Assembly (NCBI GenBank): GCA_902783035.1
Contig: CACZPK010000089.1
Span: 1-36,805 of the forward strand
From: Oscillospiraceae bacterium
GTDB taxonomy: Bacteria > Bacillota > Clostridia > Oscillospirales > Oscillospiraceae
Length of the DNA stretch: 36,805 nucleotides
Direction of reading: 5' to 3'
Part shown: piece by piece, positions 16,058-25,322 of the stretch
Position numbering within the stretch: the stretch's first letter is position 1
Layout: the number at the start of each line of letters is the position of its first letter
Position numbers and translations under genes: made by a program
The notes under the pieces: generated by a model
Database searches by the model: none
Seen by the model: the letters and a program-made list of their open reading frames with translations, nothing else
What the model was told of the DNA's origin: nothing

Positions 16058-17433
16058 CACGCGTCCTCTCCCTTCAGCAGGTTTTCACCCGCCTTATAGA
16101 TGTCGCCGGCGCCGACGGTGAGGATCAGATCGCCCGGCTGCGCGATGGTGCGCAGGGTTTCCGTGACGCGGGAGAGGGTCGGGCAATAGATTGCGCCGGG
16201 GATTTTCGCCGCAAGGTCGGCGCTGGAAATGCCGAGGTCATTCTGCTCACGGGCGGCGTAGATCTCTGCCAGCACCAATACGTCCGGCAGCTTCAGCTCG
16301 CGCACAAACTCATCAAACAGCGCGTGGGTGCGTGAGTAGGTATGGGGCTGGAACGCGCAGACAATGCGCCGGTAGGGCAACGATTTCGCCATCGTCAGCA
16401 GTGCGTGCAGTTCACCGGGATGGTGTGCATAGTCGTCATAGACCGCCGCGCCGTGGTATTCGCCCTTCTTTTCAAAACGGCGGCCTGCGCCATGGAAGGT
16501 GGCGAGCCCCTGCTCCACCGCCGAACCGGGAAGCCCCAGCAGATATGCGGCAGACGCCGCCGCGAGGGCATTCATGACGTTGTGCGCACCGCCGACATGC
16601 AGCGCCACACGGGCGTAGGTTTTGCCGCGTATTACCACGTCGAACGAGGGAAGACCGTTTTCCCAGACGAGATTTTCGGCACGGCAGTCGGCGGACGTAT
16701 CCGCAAGGCTGAACCAGAACAGCGGGCGTTCAAGCCCCGCAAGTGTTTCCCGTGCGCCGGCATCATCGCGGTTTGCCACGACAAAACCGCGCTCCGGCAC
16801 CAACTCCGCAAACTTGCGGAAGGAACGTTCTACGTCCGCGAGGTCCTTGAAAAAGTCAAGGTGATCTGCCTCTACGTTGAGGATGACGGCAACGGTGGGG
16901 AAGAAGCTCAGAAACGAGTTGCAGTATTCACAGCTCTCGGCGATGATCGTATCGCCCTTGCCAACACGGTAGCCGGCATGCAGCAGCTCCAGCGTGCCGC
17001 CGATCATCACCGTGGGGTCAGCCTGCGCCGCCATAAAGATATGCGTCGACATGGACGTTGTGGTGGTTTTGCCATGCGTTCCGGAGATGCACAAAGCGTT
17101 GCGGTAACCCTTCATGATGGCGCCCCAGGCCTGTGCCCGTTCAAATACCGGAATGCCGCGCGTGACCGCGCCGGATATCTCCGGATTGTCGTCGTGGATG
17201 GCAGCGGTGCGGACGACGAAATCACACTCACCGAGGTTTTCTGCGGCATGGCCAATGGCGACGGGGATACCCAGCGCACGCAAATGCTCCACCGCGGGGC
17301 TTTCGTTCATATCGCTGCCCTGTACGCGCAGCCCCATGCCGTGCAGTACCTCCGCCAGCGGACTCATTGATACGCCGCCGATGCCGGAGAGGTGTGCGCG
17401 CTTACCGGGAGTGAGATAAGAGGAGATATCCAT
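16057..17433 (-). CDS. murC: UDP-N-acetylmuramate-L-alanine ligase MurC (458 aa)
   Basis: This enzyme adds L-alanine to UDP-MurNAc, the first peptide step of peptidoglycan synthesis. Domains in order: an N-terminal Rossmann-like domain with HLSGIGGVSMSPLAEVL, the ATP-binding P-loop SGTHGKTTTTSM, the central ligase domain with NVEADHLDFF, and a C-terminal domain with VYDDYAHHPGE and FQPHTYSRT. The ATG at 17433 is preceded by AAAGGA and gives the usual N terminus; a longer version to 17502 adds a leader covering the promoter. It is followed by a coupled tRNA deacylase. Confidence 0.96.
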   Translation of the reverse strand: MDISSYLTPGKRAHLSGIGGVSMSPLAEVLHGMGLRVQGSDMNESPAVEHLRALGIPVAIGHAAENLGECDFVVRTAAIHDDNPEISGAVTRGIPVFERAQAWGAIMKGYRNALCISGTHGKTTTTSMSTHIFMAAQADPTVMIGGTLELLHAGYRVGKGDTIIAESCEYCNSFLSFFPTVAVILNVEADHLDFFKDLADVERSFRKFAELVPERGFVVANRDDAGARETLAGLERPLFWFSLADTSADCRAENLVWENGLPSFDVVIRGKTYARVALHVGGAHNVMNALAAASAAYLLGLPGSAVEQGLATFHGAGRRFEKKGEYHGAAVYDDYAHHPGELHALLTMAKSLPYRRIVCAFQPHTYSRTHALFDEFVRELKLPDVLVLAEIYAAREQNDLGISSADLAAKIPGAIYCPTLSRVTETLRTIAQPGDLILTVGAGDIYKAGENLLKGEDA

Positions 17434-17473
17434 GATACGACGTCCTTTCGGAATATACAAAATGAACCTATAT

Positions 17474-17502
17474 AGTATAGTATATCCGAAGATAAAGTGC
17501 AA
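17474..17502 (-). promoter_or_regulatory. promoter of murC
   Basis: On the minus strand TTGCAC (17502-17497) and TATACT (17479-17474) are 17 bases apart. The -10 lies within a TATA-rich run about 40 bases before the start codon. Confidence 0.75.
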
Positions 17503-17539
17503 TTGCCATTTTGGAGGAGATCATCCTTCACGACCATGC

Positions 17540-17595
17540 TTTTTCGATAGACTTGATGCATAATAACGATAAGACGATGGAAATCTATCGAAAAA
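17540..17595. repeat. 12-bp inverted repeat with 32-base spacer
   Basis: TTTTTCGATAGA (17540-17551) and TCTATCGAAAAA (17584-17595) are perfect complements. It could be an operator pair, a hairpin or the ends of a decayed small element. Confidence 0.75.
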
Positions 17596-17985
17596 TCTAT
17601 TAAATATAATAATAAGGATATCATGCAATTTGAAGCTGGATTACACCGGGGCTTTGGCGCGCCATTTGCTCCTGAAGATTGGAATTTTGCTTGTGATTCG
17701 CCGCACTGCAAGGAGTGAAATGCTTGCAGTATGGTGAAAAATATGGCGATAAACGTTTGAGAGAATGGTAAAAATGCAAGATATACAATCTAAAAAGCGG
17801 CGCGCTGAATAATGAACACACAACCCCATAAACGGGAAATAATAAGCATAAGTCTATATTTTTGCGAACGTTGAGGCAATGCAAAAACTATCAACAATTA
17901 AAGCGAGTCTATTTAATGAACGCCCATTCGCTTGCCTGCCGCACGCCTGCCCGGCAAGTGTTTTTGAAAATCACACGGCATTTGG

Positions 17986-18014
17986 TAGACAAGCTGAGGT
18001 TTTTCTGATATTAT
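17986..18014 (+). promoter_or_regulatory. candidate promoter of the murJ operon
   Basis: TAGACA (17986-17991), a 17-base spacer and TATTAT (18009-18014), about 55 bases before the murJ start. Confidence 0.55.
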
Positions 18015-18068
18015 ATAACAGTTGTGTATAAATGAAATAATATGTGTTTCTCAATAAAAGGGCGACAG

Positions 18069-19619
18069 ATGCGGGAAGAACAGCAAAAAAAGAATATTCG
18101 GACCATTGGCATCATGATGGCGCTGACCTTGCTGGGGAAAGTGCTCGGTCTGGTGCGCGACATTCTGCTGGGACAGAACTTTGCCACGGGTATGGCGGCG
18201 GACGCTTTTATGACCGCCAGCCGTATCCCACGCAATTTTTTCGATGCGATCTTTGCCTCTGCCATTTCGGCGAGCTTTATTCCTGTATTCAACGAGTATC
18301 TGGAAAAGCAGGGGAAGGAAGAGGCGTTTCGCCTTTCCAGTGCGTTCATTACGCTGATGACCCTGCTTACCGCGGCGTTCAGCGCGCTGGGCATGCTTTT
18401 TGCCGAGCCGCTGACGGCGCTGCTTGCCGATGGGTTTGATGCACAGACCGCAGCGCTGTGTGCGCAGCTGCTGCGCGTTCTGTTTCCGACGGTGCTCTTT
18501 ACAGGGCTTGCGTTTTCGCTTGTCGGCATTTTGCAATCGCTCGGGGAGTTCAATATCCCGGCGCTGCTTTCCACGGCGTCCAATGCGGTCATCATCCTCT
18601 ACTATCTGCTGTTTGTGCGGCGTTTTGGCGTCATGGGGCTTGCCTTTGCGTTTCTTGCGGGCTGGTCGGTGCAGGTGCTGATTCAGCTGCCTGCTCTGCG
18701 GCGTTTCGGCTATCGTTGGAGTCCGTTATTGCGGCACGAAGGTTTACATAAAATTATTCTTTTGGCGGGACCTGTGCTGGTGAGCACCTGGGTGCAGCCG
18801 CTGAACCTGACGGTGGCGACACGCTATGCCTCGCACATCGCGGGCGGTGCCAGTGCGCTGGAGTATGCCAATACGCTTTACACCATTGTCTCCGGCGTAT
18901 TCGTCCTGTCCATTGCGAATGTGATCTTTCCGGAGATGTCACGTTATGCCGCGCGCGCGGACGAAACGGCGATGGGGGAGAGCATCTCCGGGACGCTGAG
19001 CGCTATGCTGTTTTTGCTTGCACCGATGGCGGCGGGACTGTCGACACTGGCAAGACCCGTGGTTCGGCTCTTGTATGAGCGGGGCGAGTGGGGCGCGGAC
19101 TCGACGGAACTGACCGCGGGGGCGTTGGCGTTCCTCTCTCTCGGTATGCTCGGCTATGGCGTGCAGATCATCCTCAGCCGCGCTTTCTACGCGGAGCAGA
19201 AGGGGAAGGAACCGCTGGTTGCGGGCGCCGTCTCTGTCATTGTAAACATAATATTATGTCAACTAATGTCGCCCCTGCTGGGGCTGCGCGGCTTGGCGCT
19301 TGCCTCGGCGGTGAGCCTGATCCTGCCGGCGTTGGTGTTGCTGTTTGCCGCGGCGCGGCGCTACCGCGGCCTGCTGAGCCGTGAGGCGGTGACGGACGTG
19401 GCGAAGATGCTCGTCGCATCCGCGTTGATGGGTGCGGCGGTGTGGTACGCATACGGCGCGCTGGACGCCCGGCTGAGCGACGGTACGGCGGCGCGTGTGC
19501 TGCTGGTTGCCGTGCCGACGCTCTTGGGTGTCGTCATTTACATGATTCTGGCCGTTCTTCTGCGCATCGGCACAGTGGGACAGATCAAAGCATTGCTGCG
19601 GGGGAGGAAACCGTCTTGA
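18069..19619 (+). CDS. murJ: MurJ-type lipid flippase, MOP superfamily (516 aa)
   Basis: This is a polytopic membrane protein with about 14 hydrophobic segments. The N-terminal signature includes LTLLGKVLGLVRD, ADAFMTASRIPRNFFDAIFASA and SFIPVFNEYL, as in MurJ/MviN lipid II flippases. A conserved segment (YANTLYTIVSGVFVLSIANVIF) follows. ATG at 18069 has a modest AGGG upstream; an extra nine residues from 18042 are possible but lack a ribosome binding site. It is the first gene of an operon whose other members make a surface polymer, so it might flip that polymer's undecaprenyl intermediate rather than, or as well as, lipid II. The last four bases overlap the next gene. Confidence 0.92.
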   Translation: MREEQQKKNIRTIGIMMALTLLGKVLGLVRDILLGQNFATGMAADAFMTASRIPRNFFDAIFASAISASFIPVFNEYLEKQGKEEAFRLSSAFITLMTLLTAAFSALGMLFAEPLTALLADGFDAQTAALCAQLLRVLFPTVLFTGLAFSLVGILQSLGEFNIPALLSTASNAVIILYYLLFVRRFGVMGLAFAFLAGWSVQVLIQLPALRRFGYRWSPLLRHEGLHKIILLAGPVLVSTWVQPLNLTVATRYASHIAGGASALEYANTLYTIVSGVFVLSIANVIFPEMSRYAARADETAMGESISGTLSAMLFLLAPMAAGLSTLARPVVRLLYERGEWGADSTELTAGALAFLSLGMLGYGVQIILSRAFYAEQKGKEPLVAGAVSVIVNIILCQLMSPLLGLRGLALASAVSLILPALVLLFAAARRYRGLLSREAVTDVAKMLVASALMGAAVWYAYGALDARLSDGTAARVLLVAVPTLLGVVIYMILAVLLRIGTVGQIKALLRGRKPS

Positions 19620-21091
19620 TACAGGAGAGCTTGATCCTTGGCACAATCTGGTATGTTTTGGGGGTGCTCTGGGGCGCGCTGGCGCGTTCGCCCCTCGGGC
19701 GCGCTTTCGGTGCCGCCTGCCGCTGGATCGGGCGGCAGTGGCGCGAGAGCGCCATCATCGGCTGGTTTTGCCATCCGCGCTATCTGCGCGACCTGTCGCC
19801 CGTTTTGCCGGGGCGCGTGCGCACACGTCTGGGGATGCTCTATGAAAAGCTGCGGCTGGAGCGCGTGTTTGCGGGCAGCATCTTTATGCAGCCCTTTGTC
19901 TGGTGTGCGTTGGCGGCTGCTTTGGCACCGCTGCTGCCGACGATGGCGGTGCTGGGGCTGGCATTGGCGGGACTTTGCTCCTGCGCGCTGTACCTGATCC
20001 GGGAGCGGGAGCTGCGCCTGCGCCGCCTGCCGACGCGCCTGCCGATTGTGCTATACATTTTGTGCTATCTGGTCGGGACGATGACCTCTGTCGATCTGCG
20101 CGGCAGCCTGCCCATCGGCGTGTTGACGGTTGCATTTATTCTGTTCTCTCTGGCGCTCTATGACGCCATCGGCACGCGCGCGCAGTTTGACGCACTTGTT
20201 GCGGCGATGGTTGCCGCCGGTGCGGCGGTGGCGTGCTACGGCATTTTGCAGTACAAGTTCCGCTGGGGGTACCAGTCGGCGGCATGGGTGGACGAGGACA
20301 TGTTTTCAAGCATCATGTTCCGCGTCAGCTCCACGCTGCAAAACCCCAACATGCTGGGACAGTATTTTATCCTTGTCATCCCGCTGGGCGGGGCGAAGCT
20401 GCTGACGGTGCGGGGCGTGTGGCGGAAACTGTGGTATTTCGGCTGCTGCGGCGCAATGTGCCTGTGCATGATCCTGACGTTTTCGCGCGGCGCATGGCTG
20501 GGGCTGCTGTTCGCCGGGCTGCTGTTTTTCGTGGCGCTGGAGCCGCGGTTGCTGTTCCTTGCGCCGTTTGCGCTGCTGGCGCTGTGGAAGGTGCTGCCGG
20601 ACACGGTGATCGACCGCTTTACCAGCATCGGCGATACCACGGACCACTCCACATCCTACCGCGTGAGCATCTGGCTGGGGACGATCGCCATGCTGCGCGA
20701 CGGCTACTGGCTGACGGGCATCGGCCCGGGCGATGGCGCGTTCAACCGGATTTATCCCTATTACCGCTACCATGAGGTCGTTGCGCCGCATTCGCACAAC
20801 CTCTTTTTGCAGATCGTGTGCGATGCGGGCATTCTGGCGCTGCTTGTGTTCCTGTGGCTGCTGCTGCGCTGGTACCGCACGCTGGGGCGCGCGCTGTGGA
20901 CGGAGGAGGACAAGATCTCCCGCCTGATGCAGATCGCGTTTGCATCCGGCGCGCTTGGATTCCTTGTGCAGGCAATGACCGACTATTCGTTTTACAACTA
21001 CCGTGTCATGCTGCTGTTCTGGGCGTATCTGGCGCTGGGGGCGGCAAGCGCGCGGCGCAGCGATATGGATGAGGGAGGTATCCTCGTATGA
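19616..21091 (+). CDS. O-antigen-ligase-like polymer ligase/polymerase (491 aa)
   Basis: This is an integral membrane protein with about 10-12 hydrophobic segments and the Wzy/WaaL-type signature region: TLQNPNMLGQYF, then FSRGAWLG and, in the large external loop, GIGPGDGAFNRIYP and APHSHNLFLQIVCDAG. These proteins move undecaprenyl-linked glycans onto acceptors or polymerise them. The start is TTG at 19616, placed by GGAGG at 19603-19607, overlapping the murJ stop as TTGA. The first 110 residues are an unusual cytosolic/helical lead-in before the main membrane block. It lies between a flippase and glycosyltransferases, which supports surface-polysaccharide assembly. The acceptor is unknown. 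Confidence 0.87.
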   Translation: MIQESLILGTIWYVLGVLWGALARSPLGRAFGAACRWIGRQWRESAIIGWFCHPRYLRDLSPVLPGRVRTRLGMLYEKLRLERVFAGSIFMQPFVWCALAAALAPLLPTMAVLGLALAGLCSCALYLIRERELRLRRLPTRLPIVLYILCYLVGTMTSVDLRGSLPIGVLTVAFILFSLALYDAIGTRAQFDALVAAMVAAGAAVACYGILQYKFRWGYQSAAWVDEDMFSSIMFRVSSTLQNPNMLGQYFILVIPLGGAKLLTVRGVWRKLWYFGCCGAMCLCMILTFSRGAWLGLLFAGLLFFVALEPRLLFLAPFALLALWKVLPDTVIDRFTSIGDTTDHSTSYRVSIWLGTIAMLRDGYWLTGIGPGDGAFNRIYPYYRYHEVVAPHSHNLFLQIVCDAGILALLVFLWLLLRWYRTLGRALWTEEDKISRLMQIAFASGALGFLVQAMTDYSFYNYRVMLLFWAYLALGAASARRSDMDEGGILV

Positions 21092-22215
21092 CCCGTGTCT
21101 TGAACGTCATCAGCGACAGCAACATCGGCGGTGCGGGACGCGTACTGCTCAACTATCTGCGCTATGCGGATCGCGAAAAGTTTGAAACGCTCATTGCGGT
21201 GCCGCGCGGTAGCCAGCTGGCGGCGCCGCTGCGTGAGCTGGGCGGTACGGTATATGAGGTGGATGGCTTGGCCGAGCGTTCCTACCACAAGGATGACGTA
21301 AAGACGCTGGAGGCGCTGATCGACGAGGTCAAGCCCGACATTGTCCACACACACGGTTCGCTTTCCGGACGCATTGCGGGACGGCGTCGCGGCCGGGTCG
21401 TGATCTATACGCGCCACAGCGCATTTCCGGTACCGGCCAAGCTGCGCTATCCACCGGGACGCTGGGTCAATAAGATCGTGAATGAGCATTACGCCGACCA
21501 CATTATCGCGGTCAGCCCCGCCGCGGCGAAGAACCTGACGGACGCGGGCATTTCGGAGAAAAAGATCACGGTGATGATGAACGGCGTCGCACCCGTGCCG
21601 CGCAGTGACGCGGCGGTCTGCGCGGCAAAGCGCGCAGAGTGGGGCATCGAAACGGGCGACTTTGTATTGGGCATTCTTGCCCGCATCGAGCCGTACAAGG
21701 GCCACTTGCACATTGTCGAGGCGGCGGAGCTGCTCAAGGCGGAAGGCCGCCGCTTCAAGGTGCTCATCGCGGGCGAAGGCGGCTATGAGGCGGAGCTGAA
21801 GGACGAGGTCGCGCGCCGGGGACTGGAAAACGAGGTGCGTTTTCTTGGCTTTTGCTCGGACGTTGCACCGTTCTTGAGCGTGTTGGACGTACAGCTCAAC
21901 GCATCCTACGGTACGGAGACGTCCAGCCTTTCCATTCTGGAGGGGATGAGCATGGGCGTGCCCGCCGTGGTTTCAAGCTATGGCGGAAACCCCTGGCTGA
22001 TCGACGACGGGGAAGATGGCCTGATTTTCCCCAACCGGGACAGCGTGGGCCTGAAGGCTGCGGTTGCGCGGCTGATGGACGAGCCGGAGACGCTGGCACG
22101 GATGCAAAAACGCGCGGTGGAAATTTTCCACGAGCGTTTTACCGGAGAGATTTTTGCCCGCAATGTGGAACGGGTATACAGCAAAGCGATGGAGGAAACA
22201 AGGCATGGAAGATAA
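21088..22215 (+). CDS. GT4-family glycosyltransferase (375 aa)
   Basis: This is a GT-B-fold retaining transferase. The N-terminal half opens with a GT4 acceptor-binding loop (SNIGGAGRVLLNYL) and has VHTHGSLSGRIAG. The C-terminal half has GILARIEPYKGH, the donor-binding GEGGYEAEL and the catalytic E..E region TETSSLSILEGMSMGVPAV. The ATG at 21088 overlaps the ligase TGA (ATGA). There is no signal peptide; it acts on the cytosolic face, extending an undecaprenyl-linked glycan. Sugar donor and acceptor cannot be read. Confidence 0.93.
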   Translation: MTRVLNVISDSNIGGAGRVLLNYLRYADREKFETLIAVPRGSQLAAPLRELGGTVYEVDGLAERSYHKDDVKTLEALIDEVKPDIVHTHGSLSGRIAGRRRGRVVIYTRHSAFPVPAKLRYPPGRWVNKIVNEHYADHIIAVSPAAAKNLTDAGISEKKITVMMNGVAPVPRSDAAVCAAKRAEWGIETGDFVLGILARIEPYKGHLHIVEAAELLKAEGRRFKVLIAGEGGYEAELKDEVARRGLENEVRFLGFCSDVAPFLSVLDVQLNASYGTETSSLSILEGMSMGVPAVVSSYGGNPWLIDDGEDGLIFPNRDSVGLKAAVARLMDEPETLARMQKRAVEIFHERFTGEIFARNVERVYSKAMEETRHGR

Positions 22216-23098
22216 ACAGAAAAGACGCGTGCGTTTCAACCTTTTTGACGTTTTGATCATCTTGCTTGCCGTGGCGGTGGGCGTGGGTGTGCTGGCGCTG
22301 CGCAACCGTGCGGCGGGTGGCAGCGCGGAAACGGCGCGGACCACGGTGCCGATGCGCTGCACGGTGGAGATCATGCGCGCGCCGTCGGATATGGTCAATC
22401 AAATGCGCGTCGGCGACGATATCTACCGCTCCACGGACAGCGCGTACATCGGCAAAATTGCCGAGGTGCGCTCCATCCCTCATGTTGAGAACGAATATGA
22501 CGCCGGCGCGGGCCGCTATGTCCGTTATGAAGATCCGAAGTTCATCGACATCTATGTGACGATCGAGGGCGAGGGCTACTCCACGGCCCGCGACATCATC
22601 ATCGGAGCTGTGCCGATCAAGGTCTGTGGTGAAATGTATGTCAAGGGCAAGGGCTTTGCGCGCATGGGTTACGTCTGCGCCATCGACACGATGGGCGCGC
22701 AGATCGCACAAAACACGGCGGTGGGTGCCGGAGCAAAAGAGGCGGTCTATGTCGTCCGCCTTGATGATATGCGCGACATGCTGCTGGAATATATCCATCC
22801 GGGCGACCGCATCTATGAGAAGATCAGCGGCGCGCTGATCGGTACGGTGGAGGACGTCTGGACCGAACCCTACGGCGAGACGCGCCCCGGCCCCGAAGGA
22901 GCGGTTGCGTTCTCTGAGAAAGAGGGCGTGAATTTCCAGTACATTCGCTTGCGGGGACGCTTCATCGAAAAGGCGGACGGGTATTACCTGGACGGCGGCA
23001 CGGAACTGAAGGTCGGCGCACAGGTCAACATCAGCTCGCAGTATTTTGACCGTGCCGGTGTGTTTCATGCGCTGGAAAGCGTCGGTGATGTGAAATGA
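22205..23098 (+). CDS. DUF4330-type single-pass membrane protein (297 aa)
   Basis: A short basic cytosolic start (MEDKQKRRVRFN) leads into one hydrophobic helix (FDVLIILLAVAVGVGVLAL). About 265 extracytoplasmic residues rich in beta-strand pattern follow, with repeated 'VGDDIYRSTDSAYIGKI' and 'PGDRIYEKISGALIGTV' units. These two related blocks suggest an internal duplication. This matches what I know as DUF4330, often next to polysaccharide pyruvyl transferase genes. It overlaps the upstream GT4 by 11 bases and the downstream gene by 4. A scaffold or export-assisting role is inference from context only. Confidence 0.85.
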   Translation: MEDKQKRRVRFNLFDVLIILLAVAVGVGVLALRNRAAGGSAETARTTVPMRCTVEIMRAPSDMVNQMRVGDDIYRSTDSAYIGKIAEVRSIPHVENEYDAGAGRYVRYEDPKFIDIYVTIEGEGYSTARDIIIGAVPIKVCGEMYVKGKGFARMGYVCAIDTMGAQIAQNTAVGAGAKEAVYVVRLDDMRDMLLEYIHPGDRIYEKISGALIGTVEDVWTEPYGETRPGPEGAVAFSEKEGVNFQYIRLRGRFIEKADGYYLDGGTELKVGAQVNISSQYFDRAGVFHALESVGDVK

Positions 23099-25305
23099 AA
23101 CCGAAGAAAGTCCTGATGGTGCTCATGGGGCTTGAGATCGGCGGGGCGGAAACCCATGTCGTCGAGCTGTCCAAGGAGCTGCACCGCGAGGGCTGGGATG
23201 TGGCGGTGGTTTCCAACGGCGGCGTCTATGAAAAGGAGCTGACCGAGGCGGGCATACGTTGCTACCGCGCGCCGCTGCACAAGCGCAATGTGTTCCTCAT
23301 GCTGCGCTCGCTGGGCATTTTGCGCCGCGTTATCCGCGCGGAAAAACCGGATGTGATACACGCGCACGCGCGCATTCCGGCGTTCCTGTGCGGCCTGCTG
23401 CAGCGGCAGATGGATTTCCCGTTTGTGACCTCGGCACATTGGGTGTTTTATGTAAACGGATTCCTCAAGTGCATTGCCAACTGGGGCGAGCGCACGGTGG
23501 CGGTCAGCGACGACATCAAAGCGTATCTGATTGAGAACTACGGCGTGCCGGCGGAGCACATTTCCGTGACCATCAACGGGATCGACACCGAAAAGTTCTC
23601 CCCCGCTGTTTCGGGAGAGCGCGTGCTGCGGGAGTTCGGCTTATCGGCGGAGCGCCCCGTGATCTCTTACGTCAGCCGCATGGATGAAAGCCGTGCGCTG
23701 GTTGCGCGTGAGCTGGTCGAGATCGCTCCGCGCCTGCGCGAGGCGATCCCCGGCGTGCAGCTGCTCATTGCGGGCGGCGGCAACGTGTTCGATGAGATCA
23801 AGGCGAAGGCGGATGCGGCGAACGCGGCGGCAGGAGAGAACTATGTCGTCATGACCGGCGCGCGGACGGATATCAATGAAATCGTGGCGGCGGGAGATCT
23901 GTTCATCGGCGTCAGCCGTGCGGCACTGGAAGCGATGGCGGCAGAGAAACCAGTGATCGTCGCGGGTAATGAAGGATATATCGGTCTATTTGACGAGAGC
24001 AAGCTGAAAACCGCACAGGAAAACAATTTCTGCTGCCGCGGCTGCCGGCAGTCGACTGCGGAACTACTCTATGTCGATATCATTTCCGCCCTGCTGGAGC
24101 ACAGTGCGGAGGAGCGGATGGACTTAGGGAAATATGGACGAAGTGTGATCCAGACCTATTACTCCGTGGGGCGTATGGCAAGGGACTGCGAAGATGCTTA
24201 TCGTGCCGTGCTGGCAGAACACACGCGGGTGGTCTTGTCCGGCTACTACGGGTTCCGCAATCTCGGTGACGACGCAATTTTGCTTGCCTTGCGCGATCGG
24301 TTGGGTGAAACCGTGCCGGGCGCACGGCTCGTGGCGCTTTCGCGCAGCCCGGATGAGACGCGCGAGAAATGCGGCGTGGAGGCGGTGGATCGTTTTGCAC
24401 CGTTTGCGGTGCGCCGTGCGATCAAGCGGGCGAGCTGTTTCATCAGCGGCGGCGGCAGCCTGCTGCAGGATCATACGTCCACGCGCTCGCTCCTCTATTA
24501 CACCGCGCTTATTCGCATGGCAAAGCGTTACGGCAAGCCGGTCATGTTCTATGCGAACGGCATCGGACCGGTGGAGGCGGAAGTCAACCGCCGGCGCGTG
24601 CGGGACGTCTGCGAGATGGCAGACGTAATCACGCTGCGCGATGCGGAATCGCTGGATGCGCTGCGGGAGATGGGCGTACAGAACCCGAACATTTGCGTCA
24701 CAGCCGATCCGGTCTACACGATGCCGGAGGGAGACCGTACGCGCGGACAGGAACGCCTGCGGGCGCTGGGGATTCCGGCGGATCGTCCCGTGATCGGCGT
24801 CTCCGTGCGATTCGCTGCGGGCATGGAGACCAACACCGCGGCATTTGCCCGCTTCTGCGATGCGGTCAGCGCAAGCGCTTCGGTGGTGTTTTTAGACATG
24901 CAGCAAAGCGCCGACACGCAGGCGATTGCCGCGGTACGCGCCCAGATGATGGAGCAGGCCTGGACGGTTTCCGCGCCCTACGACCCGGTTGCGATGGAGG
25001 ACATGCTCGCGTGTATGGACGCAGTGGTGAGCACGCGCCTGCACAGCATGATTTTTGCCGCCTGCGCACATGTTCCGGTGCTGGGCGTGGTGTATGACCC
25101 GAAGGTCAGCGCCTGCGCCCACGCGCTGGGGATGCCGCTGGCCGGTACGCTTTCCGGCTTCGATGCGGATGCGGCGTTTCAGACATTGCGCGAGGTGCTG
25201 GACAACCGCGCGGTGCATGTGGAGCGGGTGGATGGCGCGGTTGCTTTGCTGCGCGAGCGGGCGCGAGAAAACGAGACGGCATTTCTCTCTCTGCTGGAGC
25301 ACTAA
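23095..25305 (+). CDS. csaB: GT4 glycosyltransferase fused to CsaB polysaccharide pyruvyl transferase (736 aa)
   Basis: Two enzymes are joined. Residues 1-375 are a GT4 transferase (GLEIGGAETHVVELS at the N terminus, HAHARIPAF, SRMDESRALVARELVEI, then GVSRAALEAMAAEKPVI). Within its C-terminal lobe sits a CCRGC cluster, possibly metal-binding. Residues 380-736 are a CsaB-type pyruvyl transferase with SGYYGFRNLGDDAIL, SGGGSLLQDHTSTRS, ANGIGP, and STRLHSMIFAACAHVPVLGVVYDPK. CsaB adds ketal-linked pyruvate to secondary cell wall polymers, which anchors SLH-domain surface proteins. The start overlaps the upstream stop (ATGA). It is the last gene of the operon. The pyruvylation role is from family knowledge; SLH proteins are not in the window. 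Confidence 0.93.
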   Translation: MKPKKVLMVLMGLEIGGAETHVVELSKELHREGWDVAVVSNGGVYEKELTEAGIRCYRAPLHKRNVFLMLRSLGILRRVIRAEKPDVIHAHARIPAFLCGLLQRQMDFPFVTSAHWVFYVNGFLKCIANWGERTVAVSDDIKAYLIENYGVPAEHISVTINGIDTEKFSPAVSGERVLREFGLSAERPVISYVSRMDESRALVARELVEIAPRLREAIPGVQLLIAGGGNVFDEIKAKADAANAAAGENYVVMTGARTDINEIVAAGDLFIGVSRAALEAMAAEKPVIVAGNEGYIGLFDESKLKTAQENNFCCRGCRQSTAELLYVDIISALLEHSAEERMDLGKYGRSVIQTYYSVGRMARDCEDAYRAVLAEHTRVVLSGYYGFRNLGDDAILLALRDRLGETVPGARLVALSRSPDETREKCGVEAVDRFAPFAVRRAIKRASCFISGGGSLLQDHTSTRSLLYYTALIRMAKRYGKPVMFYANGIGPVEAEVNRRRVRDVCEMADVITLRDAESLDALREMGVQNPNICVTADPVYTMPEGDRTRGQERLRALGIPADRPVIGVSVRFAAGMETNTAAFARFCDAVSASASVVFLDMQQSADTQAIAAVRAQMMEQAWTVSAPYDPVAMEDMLACMDAVVSTRLHSMIFAACAHVPVLGVVYDPKVSACAHALGMPLAGTLSGFDADAAFQTLREVLDNRAVHVERVDGAVALLRERARENETAFLSLLEH

Positions 25306-25322
25306 ACAATAGACATAACAGA

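Larger units (their letters stand above)
17503..18068. other. AT-rich divergent intergenic region, murC-murJ
   Basis: About 560 bases without a convincing gene, clearly more AT-rich than both sides. It holds a 12-bp inverted repeat (17540-17595) and a 31-codon open frame at 17623-17718 with an AAGGATAT upstream (MQFEAGLHRGFGAPF...). It also holds a CTTGCC/GGCAAG hairpin followed by TGTTTTTG at 17931-17965 that could be a weak terminator, and the probable murJ promoter. It could be remnant DNA or encode a short transcript. I see no known RNA family. Confidence 0.5.

Noticed and set aside
17621-17884. Minus-strand frame in the murC-murJ gap (about 87 codons)
   Set aside because: Composition is not protein-like, no ribosome binding site fits, and it shares no motif with a known family.
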